From NCBI RefSeq assembly GCF_009917385.1, contig NZ_QWLJ01000011.1, positions 1 to 64,000 on the forward strand: a stretch of 64,000 nt of DNA, given 5' to 3'. Of the stretch, positions 1 to 9,365 are shown piece after piece. The translations under genes were made by a program, and so were the position numbers. The notes beneath the pieces were generated by a model. The model had not been told where the DNA came from. It was given only the letters and a program-made list of their open reading frames with translations, and searched no databases. Numbering within the stretch: the stretch's first letter is position 1; the number at the start of each line of letters is the position of its first letter. Source of the stretch: Roseburia sp. 1XD42-34. Lineage in GTDB: Bacteria; Bacillota; Bacilli; Bacillales; Amphibacillaceae.

Positions 1-84
1 ACCTCGTATCATACCAAGGGGGCATTTTTTATTCAATCCTCATTTTGCTTTATTACAGGAATGCTTTCTTATCTTATAAAATAT

Positions 85-345
85 CTATCGACTTTTAACT
101 AATAGCTGTACTGCTTCTTGAATCAGCTCGTCGGTATTGCCTCCCTTTTCTTGCTCTTCTCGTATACAACGCTCTAAATTTTGACTGACGATTAATGCAG
201 CTGTCCGATCGATCGCATTTCTGGCAGCAGACATTTGCGCCACAACCTCACGACAATCCTTTTTTTGCTCCATCATTCGCTGTAGACCTCTAATTTGTCC
301 TTCTACTCGCTTCATTCGATTAATAATTTTTGCATCATATTCCAA
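85..345 (-). CDS. cstR: CsoR/FrmR-family repressor, CstR-like persulfide sensor
   Basis: Small all-helical DNA-binding repressor that probably senses reactive sulfur species and controls sulfide-detoxification genes. I place the start at a TTG at 345 because an AGGAGGAG site lies six bases upstream. This gives 86 residues beginning MEYDAKIINR, the length and opening I recall for staphylococcal CstR. Numbered this way, cysteines fall at 31 (KDCREVV) and 60 (NLERC), the two thiol positions of CstR. The position four residues before the second Cys is Asn instead of the copper-binding His of CsoR. That argues against copper sensing. The C-terminus AVQLLVKS also matches CstR. Its usual partners (sulfurtransferase, persulfide dioxygenase) are not visible, so its targets may lie off the left edge. 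Confidence 0.8.
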   Translation of the reverse strand: MEYDAKIINRMKRVEGQIRGLQRMMEQKKDCREVVAQMSAARNAIDRTAALIVSQNLERCIREEQEKGGNTDELIQEAVQLLVKSR

Positions 346-432
346 CTTATGCTCCTCCTCTATCAACTTTTATACCATGATTGATTATGCAATAATGCAA
401 AAGATTAGTAATACAAAGTAACAGTTCTATCG

Positions 433-1680
433 TTATTTTTGGCTTTCATCTGCATTTTCCATATGTTTCCTTATTTGTACACGTTTAATCATGCGCTCAT
501 CTACTTCCAAAATTCGATACGTTAGGTTGCCCTCTTGCAGTTCTTCACCTTGATTAGGAAAGCGGTTCATCTTTTTTAACAAGTAACCTGCCAATACATC
601 CTCTTCATCGATAATGTTCGTATGAAAAATAGTATTTAACCGATGTAATGAAATCTTTCCGTTACAAATAATCTCCGTATCGGTCACTTTTTCTACGAGC
701 GGTTCACCTCTATCTGTTTCATCCTCTATTTCTAAGCCAATTAGCAGTTCAATAATATCTTCATGGGTAATGATACCTTCTGTGCCCCCGTATTCATCTA
801 GAACAATTGCCATATGCTTTTTTTCCTGAATCATTTTACGAAAAACCCAATCAACCGAATGAAATTCAAACACAATTAACGGATTCATATCACTAAATGA
901 CTCGAGTGCTTTATCCGGCTCCATTGACCAGGACAATAAATATTTTGAATGGAAGACACCAATAATAGTATCAATATCCTCCTCATAAATGGGATATCGT
1001 GTAAATGGATTTTGGATTGCTATGTTCCGAACTTCTTCAAAATCTGAATCGCTGGCAAGGGCTACAATATCCACCCTAGGGGTTTTTAATGCATCCTTGA
1101 CATTCAAATTATTAAATTCAAGGACACCCTTAATCCGATGTGACTCATCCTGTTTGAATATTCCCTCTGTGCGCGCAATATCAACCATTGCCCTGATTTC
1201 ATCTCGAGATACAGAAGCACTCGTTTCTTGACCCTTTGATAAGAATTTGATAATCAAACCCGTTATCGCATTTAATAACATCGTTAGCGGTCGAAAAACA
1301 AATACGACAGCACGAATCACAGGGTACACAATATATGCCATGCGATCAGGAAATGCGGCAGCGACAGACTTCGGTATTACCTCTGCAAAAATAATGATGG
1401 TGATCGTCAATAGCGCGGAAGCTAGGCCCACATTCAAACCATAGTCCATAGCAACGATTGTAACTAACGTGGGCAAAATAATATTAGCAATGTTATTTCC
1501 AATTAATATCGATGTAATGAATTGCTCGGGCTTTGATACTAATCGAAGTAATTTGTCAGCCCGCTTATCTTCATGATTCGCTTTTGTTTGTAATTTCATT
1601 TTATTTGCGGCAGTTAAAGCTGTTTCACTACCGGAGAAGAAAAAAGATATGAGTAATAAAGCAATGATCGCAATGATCAC
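433..1680 (-). CDS. CNNM/CorC-family membrane protein (DUF21, CBS pair, CorC/HlyC)
   Basis: Predicted Mg2+/Co2+ efflux-type membrane protein of 415 residues, often annotated as hemolysin family. The N-terminal ~140 residues form the DUF21 membrane domain with about four hydrophobic segments and a conserved FSGSETA motif near residue 15. A tandem CBS region follows (about 195-320, including the VLDEYGGTEGIIT stretch). A C-terminal CorC/HlyC domain occupies about 335-405. A GTG start at 1680 follows an AGGGGG site by ten bases. It is a single gene, divergent from ykvI across a repeat-bearing gap. B. subtilis paralogues include YhdP, YhdT, YqhB and YugS; I cannot say which is closest. Confidence 0.85.
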   Translation of the reverse strand: MIIAIIALLLISFFFSGSETALTAANKMKLQTKANHEDKRADKLLRLVSKPEQFITSILIGNNIANIILPTLVTIVAMDYGLNVGLASALLTITIIIFAEVIPKSVAAAFPDRMAYIVYPVIRAVVFVFRPLTMLLNAITGLIIKFLSKGQETSASVSRDEIRAMVDIARTEGIFKQDESHRIKGVLEFNNLNVKDALKTPRVDIVALASDSDFEEVRNIAIQNPFTRYPIYEEDIDTIIGVFHSKYLLSWSMEPDKALESFSDMNPLIVFEFHSVDWVFRKMIQEKKHMAIVLDEYGGTEGIITHEDIIELLIGLEIEDETDRGEPLVEKVTDTEIICNGKISLHRLNTIFHTNIIDEEDVLAGYLLKKMNRFPNQGEELQEGNLTYRILEVDERMIKRVQIRKHMENADESQK

Positions 1681-1763
1681 CTTTTAAATGCCCCCTTGTA
1701 TCTACCTAATGGAATCATTAGGCTGCGTATGTCTTCTTTCTATCATACATGGATTTTTATTGA

Positions 1764-1903
1764 AGATAAAGTGAAACTCCGTTCAGTGGGAATTTTCCTC
1801 CATCACTTACTAAATGTTTAGTACCAGAACAAAGGCGCAAGCGCCCGGTTAGCAACGTAGCGAGTGGAGCGAAGCAAATGAGATAAAGGAACCACTGGAT
1901 AAA
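1764..1903 (+). repeat. Partial dispersed repeat: R2 head followed by R1 5' module (copy A)
   Basis: This lies in the 436-bp gap between the CNNM gene and ykvI. Bases 1764-1822 resemble the R2 head (GATAAAGTGAAACTCC, then a GTGGGAATTTT arm). Bases 1829-1900 are the R1 5' module: hairpin GGCGCAAGCGCC, AGCAACGTAGCGA, GGAGCGAAGCAA, GAGATAAAG. The R1 3' module is missing, so this copy is truncated. The same R2-head/R1 order recurs at 22684-23035. I see no gene in the rest of the gap. Confidence 0.7.
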
Positions 1904-2116
1904 AAGTTTTATCAATAGCGTATTATAGACAATTTCATTTTTTAGTGAAAGGTGTGATATGATGAAAAGGTGTCATTTTTTGACTAGGGAAAATATGGGA
2001 TGAATTCTGTTGATTCCATTTGTATACTTAAAATAATCGCGGAAATAAGCAGGCTTACAATACGTGAAAAGCACCATAATAAAAATTTGTAGCTATGCTC
2101 ATACGGAGGCGTTGAC

Positions 2117-3172
2117 ATGAGGAAAATATTACAAATAGCCAGTGCATTTATTGGCATTATTGTGGGGGCAGGTTTTGCTTCTGGACAAGAAATATTACAA
2201 TACTTTACTAGTTTTGGTTATATTGGAACAATAGGTGTAATCATTTCAACTGCTCTATTTACTTATTTGGGGATGATGTTAACCCGTTTAGGTAGCCAAA
2301 CCCGAACCTCCTCGCACCGCGATGTGATTTACTTTATTAGCGGAAGGTATCTAGGCGCCATCGTAGATTATATTATCGTGTTTACGTTATTTGGTGTTGG
2401 TGTTGTAATGCTCGCTGGGGCAGGATCTATTTTCAAACAGCAATTCGGTCTTCCATCTTTTGTTGGTATTGTTATTATGACGATTCTTGTGATCCTTACG
2501 GTTATGCTCGATATTCATCGTGTAGTACAGATCATTGCTAGTATTGCTCCCTTTTTGATTATAACCGTAATGCTCATATCTATTTATAGCTTAGTAACTA
2601 TGGACCGTTCATTTATTAACATGGAGCCTATCGCCTTAGAACAAACTTCTGCGGTATCCAACTGGATGCTTGCTTCAATTAATTATGTTTCTTACAATAT
2701 TGCGTTAGGTGCGTCCATGGCCCTTGTAATGGGAGGAGCTGAAAGGGACAAACGAAAGGCTACCATTGGTGGATTGTTAGGAGGTCTGGGGATTGGAATA
2801 TTAATTCTGTTCAACCACCTCGCCATTTTTGCAAATATGAAGCTAGTAGCCGGATTTGAAATGCCAATTTTAAAAATCGCTGACGAAATATCCCCTGTTT
2901 TAGGAATGATCTATTCCGTTATTCTATTTGGGATGATTTTCAATACTGCAGTTAGTATGTTTTTCTCTTTTAGTGCTCGCTTTAAACCAAACGGAACACC
3001 ACAATTTAGACGCTTTAGCGTCATTACGATTTTGATTGCCTTTGCAATGAGCTTTGTAGGGTTCACTAAATTAGTATCGTTTTTCTATCCTTTCATTGGG
3101 TATATGGGCTTGTTTCTAATTGTCGTTTTGATCATTGCGCCATTTCGACTAAAATCAAGCTTACAGCAATAG
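2117..3172 (+). CDS. ykvI: YkvI family integral membrane transporter-like protein
   Basis: A 351-residue polytopic membrane protein with about ten hydrophobic segments, matching the YkvI family of uncharacterised proteins with a LeuT-like fold signature. Residues 17-25 (GAGFASGQE) interrupt the first helix, as ligand-binding motifs do in this superfamily. A GGAGG site seven bases upstream supports the ATG. The gene stands alone and divergent from the CNNM gene. Transport of a small solute with Na+ or H+ is the family expectation; no substrate can be read from the sequence. Confidence 0.85.
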   Translation: MRKILQIASAFIGIIVGAGFASGQEILQYFTSFGYIGTIGVIISTALFTYLGMMLTRLGSQTRTSSHRDVIYFISGRYLGAIVDYIIVFTLFGVGVVMLAGAGSIFKQQFGLPSFVGIVIMTILVILTVMLDIHRVVQIIASIAPFLIITVMLISIYSLVTMDRSFINMEPIALEQTSAVSNWMLASINYVSYNIALGASMALVMGGAERDKRKATIGGLLGGLGIGILILFNHLAIFANMKLVAGFEMPILKIADEISPVLGMIYSVILFGMIFNTAVSMFFSFSARFKPNGTPQFRRFSVITILIAFAMSFVGFTKLVSFFYPFIGYMGLFLIVVLIIAPFRLKSSLQQ

Positions 3173-3374
3173 GCTTACCTAAAGTGATATATAATGACAT
3201 CTCACTGTTGTTTCGTCTACCAACTGTAGCCTACATATGTGTCAACATTTCCAAACGGATACGTCTTTTTAAACTTTTGACCGTGTTCGTTTCACTAAAC
3301 GTGAGTTAAACTGGGAGATTGTGCATTATTTTAGTATAATAAGTAATGATAGCAGAATAAACTTGGAGGGAAGC

Positions 3375-4082
3375 ATGTTGCTTAAAGAATGGTTACAAGA
3401 GGCAAAATACACCGTCGTATTTACTGGAGCTGGCATGTCAACAGAAAGTGGTTTACCTGATTTCCGTTCTGCTAATAACGGACTATGGAAACAGAAAGAC
3501 CCTAGCAAAATTGCCTCAACGGATGCATTAAATTCCAATGTAGAAGCGTTCATTGAGTTTTACCGCGAACGAGTATTAGGTGTTAAAACGTATCAACCAC
3601 ATAAAGGGCATTATATACTGGCGGAATGGGAAAAGCAAGGACGGATAAAATCCATCATTACCCAAAATGTAGATGGCTTTCATCAACAAGCCGGAAGCCA
3701 ACGAGTCGCCGAATTACACGGAACGTTGCAAAAACTTCATTGTCAATCTTGCGGCAAAGAATATAGCAGTGAAGAATATGTAAACAAAGATTACTACTGC
3801 TCTTGTCAAGGTATTCTTCGCCCTTCCATTGTTCTGTTCGGGGAAACTTTACCGATGGATGCATTTCAATTTGCTTTAGCTGAAGCAGAAAAAGCAGATT
3901 TATTTATTGTACTGGGATCTTCCTTAAGCGTAACACCTGCCAATCAATTTCCGCTAATTGCAAAAGAACGTGGATCAAAACTCGTCATCGTTAATCGGGA
4001 GCCAACCGAATTAGATTACTATGCTGATGAGCTGATTCATGGTCGCTCTATTGGACAAGTGTTAAAAGAAGTTAATGAATAG
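3375..4082 (+). CDS. cobB: NAD-dependent protein deacetylase, sirtuin family
   Basis: Cytoplasmic Sir2-type enzyme that removes acetyl groups from lysines while consuming NAD+. An upstream in-frame ATG exists at 3321, but the TTGGAGGG site at 3363-3370 favours the ATG at 3375, giving 235 residues. Visible motifs are GAGMSTESG (18-26) and DFRS (29-32) for NAD binding, QNVD (97-100), the catalytic His115 in ELHGT, and four zinc cysteines at 123, 126, 142 and 144. The Ala/Tyr/Arg signature of desuccinylase (class III) sirtuins is not evident, so deacetylation is the likely activity. Monocistronic; a dispersed repeat follows the gene. Confidence 0.9.
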   Translation: MLLKEWLQEAKYTVVFTGAGMSTESGLPDFRSANNGLWKQKDPSKIASTDALNSNVEAFIEFYRERVLGVKTYQPHKGHYILAEWEKQGRIKSIITQNVDGFHQQAGSQRVAELHGTLQKLHCQSCGKEYSSEEYVNKDYYCSCQGILRPSIVLFGETLPMDAFQFALAEAEKADLFIVLGSSLSVTPANQFPLIAKERGSKLVIVNREPTELDYYADELIHGRSIGQVLKEVNE

Positions 4083-4133
4083 CAGTATATATAGCGAGGC
4101 AATGGTCCACATTGCTCGTTTAGATGTTCTTAA

Positions 4134-4396
4134 GAACAAAGGCGAAAGCGCCCGTTTAGCAACGTAGCGACTGGAACGAAGCAACTAAAAGTTTTAGGAA
4201 TCATGCTCCTGCAACAGGAGTATGCCGACGTCGGGCGGCAAGCCCGTTTTTAGTCGGCCTTCCTCTTAACCTCGAACCAATGATGACTTATCGTAGGGGA
4301 TTCGTGAAGTCGTCTAGTTGCTGGGCTCATGCGCCGGACGTGGCTAGTCGGTTCTTTCCTTCTCCACAAACACCTCATTTTATAGGTTCCTACACG
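4134..4396 (+). repeat. Dispersed intergenic repeat R1, copy B (long form)
   Basis: Full-length member of the R1 family. It has a GGCGAAAGCGCC hairpin, then AGCAACGTAGCGACTGG and GAAGCAACT. The long-form insert follows, with hairpins CTCCTGCAACAGGAG and GCCGAC...GTCGGC, then ATGATGACTTATCG, AGTTGCTGGGCTCATGCGCC, and an AT-rich tail ending near ATTTTATAGG. The 5' GCAAC and 3' GTTGC arms are complementary and could close the whole element. It fills the gap between the convergent sirtuin and ypjP genes and ends four bases before the ypjP terminator hairpin. Confidence 0.85.
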
Positions 4397-4399
4397 ATA

Positions 4400-4444
4400 A
4401 AACAGTCGGTACGACCTAATTCTAGTAGATCGTATCGACTGTTT
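4400..4444 (-). terminator. Likely terminator of ypjP
   Basis: Inverted repeat AAACAGTCG-TACGA / TCGTA-CGACTGTTT immediately 3' of the ypjP stop codon, followed on the minus strand by TTTTATCG. The stem is strong but the T-tract is short. Confidence 0.65.
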
Positions 4445-4447
4445 GCA

Positions 4448-5023
4448 TCATGCCATCCATTTTGGCGGTGTATTTTTATCCCAAAAAATCTCACCGATTT
4501 CATAATGGGTTTCAAATTGATCGTCTTTTACATGATAGTGAAAATTAAACCAATGACCTTCTAACGGGCGATGGTCTCGTCTTACATGGAACTTCACCAC
4601 ATTCTCCTCTAGTTGATAATCATAAATATGAAAAATCCGCTCTCCATAACCACTCGCCGGATCTTCTGTAATCCCATAATGGGATATCGGCTCGCCATTT
4701 TCATCGAGCATTACTGTTTGCATCACTTGCTCAATATGAGGCAGAATAACAGACGTAAACTCATCAACCACACGATCAGCTATTCTTGGTCCCATTTTAC
4801 GCATTACTTGTTCTTTGGCTTTTTCCGATAGCTCTAGCATCGGATCTGTTAGAGGAGGGCTTTCTTCTAAGACAGCAGGGCTTGATGTTTCGCTAACGTC
4901 TGAGTCAGAATTATAACGTGCTTTAGCATCACTTGGCTCTTCTGTTAACGAAGCAGGCACATACATTCCAAGCGTTACAATTGCTATCATCATGACTGCT
5001 ATTTTTTTCATCCACTGCTTCAT
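4448..5023 (-). CDS. ypjP: YpjP-like secreted protein
   Basis: A 191-residue protein with an N-terminal signal-like segment (MKQWMKKIAVMMIAIVTLG). A low-complexity acidic linker follows, then a conserved C-terminal domain containing GHWFNFHYHVKDDQFETHYEIGEI and ending DKNTPPKWM (quoted here only as landmarks). This agrees with the Bacillus YpjP family of unknown function. It is a single gene convergent with the sirtuin and closed by its own terminator. Export across the membrane is inferred from the hydrophobic N-terminus; there is no lipobox. Confidence 0.75.
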   Translation of the reverse strand: MKQWMKKIAVMMIAIVTLGMYVPASLTEEPSDAKARYNSDSDVSETSSPAVLEESPPLTDPMLELSEKAKEQVMRKMGPRIADRVVDEFTSVILPHIEQVMQTVMLDENGEPISHYGITEDPASGYGERIFHIYDYQLEENVVKFHVRRDHRPLEGHWFNFHYHVKDDQFETHYEIGEIFWDKNTPPKWMA

Positions 5024-5481
5024 CCTCGTCCACTCCCTCTTACCTGTTACTTAAATTTTACCATTTTCTGATCATTTGTCCATGCTATTTTTATAACGTA
5101 ATCGTTTGTAAAGTATTTTTTACGCTTTTGAAATAGATATAAAAATTCTTACTGTGTATTACAAATAGAAAAAGTCAGAATTGGTACAGTTATAACTCGA
5201 CAAGTCCGCTGTTTAAAAGCTACAGAAGAGCTAAACACTTAATAAGGCTTGTTTTTAGACTATCTAAATCGGCCTTTACCCCGAATGTATGGTGTCGACC
5301 ACACCTCGGCGATATCGGCATAGCTACCAAGAAGTCAAGGGATAACTGTATAAAAATTCCCTATTCATTATGCTTATAAGGTGTTCTCGTTGACACGGAG
5401 ATTATCAAAAATACCTGAGGTTTTACCCCGTGTTCTACTCCAAACAGGAGGGATTAAAAAGCCCCCAATGAAGGAGGGACC

Positions 5482-5608
5482 ACTTTATAAAGCGAATCTT
5501 CCATCAGTGGGGGTTTTCATTCATTCGCAACGGCCTGTTAGTATGGTATGACCTAAAGGCTGCTTACGAAATAGGGTATTTAGGTGCTGTTATCTCCACT
5601 TAGACTTG
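5482..5608 (+). repeat. Dispersed repeat R2, copy a
   Basis: Lies in the 635-bp gap between ypjP and spoVR. Landmarks are CTTCCATCAGTGGGGGTTTTCATTC, then CTGTTAGTATGG, ACCTAAAGGCTGC, GAAATAGGGTATTTAGG and TGCTGTTATCTCCACTTAG. A reverse-complement copy with nearly the same order is at 45963-46094, and a shortened copy is at 62638-62788. The rest of the gap (5024-5480) holds no gene that I recognise. Confidence 0.75.
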
Positions 5609-5658
5609 TTGCCGGACAAATGACCCTACCTCTTGAAGTGAAGGGATTTACAGCAACC

Positions 5659-7074
5659 TTATATACTGGATAAAAGACGATGAACCGTTTTCCTTCCATC
5701 ATAAGAGTACACCACTCTTTTATCATCCACGACTGTTTCCATATATACAGAACGTCCCCACAGCTGATAAATATATGGCAGTACATGTTCCAAATACGCA
5801 ATATCGAGTTCCGTTCCTTCATAGTGATGAACCAGATATAGTTCTCCATTTCGTAAATAATCACCGTTATCCACAGTGATATATGGAAAACCGCCATTTA
5901 TCCGCATCGCTACAAGCTGATTACGAATATTTTCATAGTCTTTATCTGTAATCTGATAATTCCTTCCTTTTTTCTCAAACAAATATAAATCCTCTCGCTG
6001 CACTAGATCCTTCGTCAAATAATTTCGCAAAAAGGAAATATCTGATTCCAACTCTCGAACCTCGAACAACTTCTCTCTTCCCGAATTTGGTTGAATTCCC
6101 AGTCGCTTCATCTTCTCTGTCGGTTGATTATAACGTTCTTCAATATCTTCTAGTATTTTCAAGCCTAAATAGTATGGATTTAATTGACGTGTCGAAGGCT
6201 GCACCACTCCCGAATGTAAAGAGGCAAATTCGATTGTCTCTTCACTAGTTAAATCCATTTCCCTCAAAATCCGTTGGTGCCAATAGGAAGCCCAACCTTC
6301 GTTCATAATTTTCGTCTCCATCTGTGGCCAAAAATAAAGCATTTCCTCCCGCATCATTGTTAAAATATCTCGCTGCCAGTCTTCTAATTCTTTACTATAT
6401 GTCTCCAAAAATAATAGTAAATCCTTCTCTGGACGGGGTGGGAATTTCTTTTTACGCTGTTTCTTTTCCCTTTTCTGAGTGGATATTTGATCTAAATCCC
6501 ATAAATCATCGTAAGGAGTTTTCTGTCGTAGAGAATCTTTTTCTAGCTCTTCTAACTCATCATAGCTTAGCGAGGAGTGAAAGAGTGTTGGATCGATGTG
6601 TTCTTGTATTGCTAAAACAGCATCTAGAAATTTTTCCACTTTCTCCTTGCCATGCACCATTTCATAATGAGCAATTCGTTCAGCCGTTGCTGTCATGCTC
6701 TCCACCATATCACGTCGTGTATTGGAAAAGCGTACATTGTTTTTAAAAAAGTCACTATGCGCCAAAACATGGGCAATGATTAACTTATTTTGAATTAGAC
6801 TGTTTGTATCCAATAAAAAAGCGTAGCATGGGTCAGAGTTGATGACTAATTCATATATTTGACTTAATCCTAAATCATACTGCAGCTTCATACGATGAAA
6901 CTGTTTGCCAAAGCTCCAATGACTAAAACGGGTAGGCATCCCATAAGCTCCAAATGTATAGATAATATCTGCTGGACAAATTTCATAACGCATGGGATAA
7001 AAATCCAGTCCAAAATCGGCAGCTATTTCCGTTATCTCCGCAATAGAATGTTCCAGTTGCTTCTTCTCAATCAC
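5659..7074 (-). CDS. spoVR: Stage V sporulation protein R (SpoVR family)
   Basis: SpoVR-family cytoplasmic protein of 471 residues, linked in Bacillus to spore cortex formation and belonging to the same functional trio as YhbH and PrkA (YcgB/YeaH/YeaG in E. coli). The family pattern is clear: an N-terminal region with [16 protein letters not shown] near residue 25, the ITADVNNGW-like middle replaced here by [11 protein letters not shown] near residue 262, and a C-terminal [20 protein letters not shown] segment. A GTG start follows a GGGGGGATC site. A long gap with no recognisable gene separates it from yhbH. Confidence 0.92.
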   Translation of the reverse strand: MIEKKQLEHSIAEITEIAADFGLDFYPMRYEICPADIIYTFGAYGMPTRFSHWSFGKQFHRMKLQYDLGLSQIYELVINSDPCYAFLLDTNSLIQNKLIIAHVLAHSDFFKNNVRFSNTRRDMVESMTATAERIAHYEMVHGKEKVEKFLDAVLAIQEHIDPTLFHSSLSYDELEELEKDSLRQKTPYDDLWDLDQISTQKREKKQRKKKFPPRPEKDLLLFLETYSKELEDWQRDILTMMREEMLYFWPQMETKIMNEGWASYWHQRILREMDLTSEETIEFASLHSGVVQPSTRQLNPYYLGLKILEDIEERYNQPTEKMKRLGIQPNSGREKLFEVRELESDISFLRNYLTKDLVQREDLYLFEKKGRNYQITDKDYENIRNQLVAMRINGGFPYITVDNGDYLRNGELYLVHHYEGTELDIAYLEHVLPYIYQLWGRSVYMETVVDDKRVVYSYDGRKTVHRLLSSI

Positions 7075-8016
7075 TAAGATCCCCCCATTTCACTTTCTAT
7101 AGTTTATGAATATGTAAACGAATGATTACTGAAAAATAATCACAGCGTAATGGCGAAGGGAAAATGATTTTACAGACAGTAAATGATTATTGTGAACATT
7201 GTATTATTAACTAAGACGCAATGGCATACGGGGAAACAAAGAAAGTGTTTACGCTAGACAACTTGAAAGAGACTTACGAAGAGAATTTGCCTTTTTACAA
7301 AAAGAACCTGCAGGGGAGCACATGAATGGATACATTAACATAAGGGGGGATAGTAGGCATCCTCTTGCTAGGATTCACAGGTGGAATAATAGGGAGCTTT
7401 GTCCTTTACAAAAGCAGCTTGATTAGCTACCAATGGCGCGTTTCTTTTTCCTAACGCTTACTTGTTTGGAATCTCGTTCTTGTATCGTTCAAAAACAAAC
7501 TCCCCTTCCTAGTAAAATTGTGAACCTCGAGAATACACTAGGAATTAAGCGAAAATTCAAACTTTTATACACAGAAAGTAACACCTTAGTACATCTATGA
7601 ACCCCCTTTGAAAGATACATCTTTTTTTCAATTGATGGGGGGCGATTTGCTTTAGTTGCGATCCTACCACCTTTACAATTGAAGTTGTTGAATAGGAAGA
7701 ATGAGAATGAGCACCATTGAAGCAGCAGAACTCCGCTCTTAATATATAAGCTAAAGGGAATTGCAATCAGTAAAGGTTTTCATTCAATCCTCCCTGTTGA
7801 TTCATCTCATAATGGCATAACCAAAAGGAATTACTTGGGCACTTTATGCGGGATAAATACAACTATATGAACACTGGTTCCCGTAATGGAAAAGGGAAGA
7901 ACCCTTTTCCAAACGGAGAACCGATTCAACTAGAAACGTCAATGTGTCATTTTAAATGAACTTTTTGAGCATCCTCTATCAGTACTACTAGCTAGCATTT
8001 TTTCACTAAGTCTCTA
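7075..8016. other. Long intergenic gap with possible decayed coding remnants
   Basis: No convincing gene in 942 bp. Short open stretches look like debris: 7221-7325 (+) would encode 34 residues starting MAYGETKKVF with no clear ribosome site. About 7345-7440 (+) reads GIVGILLLGFTGGIIGSFVLY, a membrane-like segment without a start. A perfect 9-bp inverted repeat, GGAAAAGGG/CCCTTTTCC, lies at 7888-7910 without a T-tract. Decayed accessory DNA is the simplest reading. Confidence 0.4.
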
Positions 8017-9180
8017 TTAGACCATTACTACCTGTTGCGTAAAAAACGCTTTTAACGCTTCGTATATATCTTTCTTTTCTTTGACAATATAATAGCGGAA
8101 TTTCGGATTATGAATCTGATCAAACGTACGCATTAAGGTCGATCTACGATGATAACTATTCACTTCTCCATAGCCAAACATACTAGAAACACGCATCATT
8201 TCTTCCACCAATTCAATACACAGTGGATTATCAGAGGTCATATTCTCTCCATCTGAAAAATGAACTGGATAAATGTTGTAACGGGCGGGCGGGTATTTAC
8301 TATTAATGAGTTCTAATCCTTTCAAATAAACGGATGAACAAATCGTTCCGCCACTTTCTCCTTTTGAAAAAAATTCTTCCTTGGAAACGACTTTAGCTTC
8401 GGTATGGTGAGCAATAAATTCAATTTCCACTGTCTCATATTTTGTACGTAAGAACCTTGTCATCCAGAAAAAGAAGCTCCGAGCTACATACTTTTCAAAT
8501 ATTCCCATTGAAGCGCTCGTATCCATCATAGCTAAAACAACAGCTTTCGTCTCTGGCTTAGTTATATCATTCCACGTTTTAAATCGCAAATCATCTTCAT
8601 AGATCGGCGTAATTCCCGGCCTTCCTTCTGTTGCATTGCGTTTAATTGCCGTTAAAATTGTTCGTTTTTTGTCTATATTTCCCATTAAACCCTTTTTGCG
8701 GACATCATTAAATTCTATTTTCTCTGTAATGATTTCAGCTTGCTCTTTTGCCTGCAAATTCGGTAATTCTAGCTCTTGAAACAACGCATTCTCAATCTCT
8801 TCTAAAGATATTTCTGCTTCGTAATAATCGGTACCTGGTTGATCTCCAGCTTTTTTTTCCTTGTCAGTTGCCTGACCATCTCCACCTGGAGCCCGAGCAA
8901 TAATGTCACCTACTTGGCTATCGCCTTTTCCTTGCCCTACATGTTTCGTTTTATCATAATTGTAACGAATTTTATACTCGTCTAACGAACGGATTGGTAC
9001 TTTTATAACATCTTTTCCATTGGACATAATAATATTTTCCTCACTGACTAGATCAGGCAAGTTATTTTTTATCGCATCCTTTACCTTATCCATATGACGT
9101 GTTTGGTCTTGATAACCTTTGCGATGGAGGGACCAATTTTCCTTTGAGACGACAAAATTCCCTTTATGCTCATACATCAT
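8017..9180 (-). CDS. yhbH: Sporulation/stress protein YhbH (DUF444, VWA-like)
   Basis: A 387-residue DUF444 protein, usually partnered with PrkA. The MIDAS-type metal site of a von Willebrand A-like fold is visible in AMMDTSASM (about residues 222-230), with a following [10 protein letters not shown] segment. [12 protein letters not shown] stretch near residue 84 is typical of the family's flexible N-terminal part. An AAGGAGGGG site precedes two adjacent ATGs. prkA lies upstream and is closed by its own terminator, so yhbH is probably transcribed from its own promoter within 9181-9310. Confidence 0.9.
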   Translation of the reverse strand: MMYEHKGNFVVSKENWSLHRKGYQDQTRHMDKVKDAIKNNLPDLVSEENIIMSNGKDVIKVPIRSLDEYKIRYNYDKTKHVGQGKGDSQVGDIIARAPGGDGQATDKEKKAGDQPGTDYYEAEISLEEIENALFQELELPNLQAKEQAEIITEKIEFNDVRKKGLMGNIDKKRTILTAIKRNATEGRPGITPIYEDDLRFKTWNDITKPETKAVVLAMMDTSASMGIFEKYVARSFFFWMTRFLRTKYETVEIEFIAHHTEAKVVSKEEFFSKGESGGTICSSVYLKGLELINSKYPPARYNIYPVHFSDGENMTSDNPLCIELVEEMMRVSSMFGYGEVNSYHRRSTLMRTFDQIHNPKFRYYIVKEKKDIYEALKAFFTQQVVMV

Positions 9181-9310
9181 ATCCCCTCCTTAATATTAAT
9201 CAATCTTATATCATCCGTTTCTATATCCTATGCAAAACCGCTTCTATTATTGCATTATTATGACTCTTTGGACAAAAATTGTTGACAAACCAGAAAAAGA
9301 GTAAGCAAAA

Positions 9311-9348
9311 GCACCCTCTTTCTTAGATACATACCCAAAAGAGGATGC
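9311..9348 (-). terminator. Terminator of prkA
   Basis: On the minus strand GCATCCTCTTTT ... AAGAGGGTGC forms a stem just after the prkA stop codon, followed by TTTTGCTTAC. It separates prkA from yhbH. Confidence 0.7.
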
Positions 9349-9365
9349 TGTGAGAATTGATTCCA

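Noticed and set aside
7557..7766. 69-codon frame in the spoVR-yhbH gap
   Set aside because: No ribosome site and no family resemblance.
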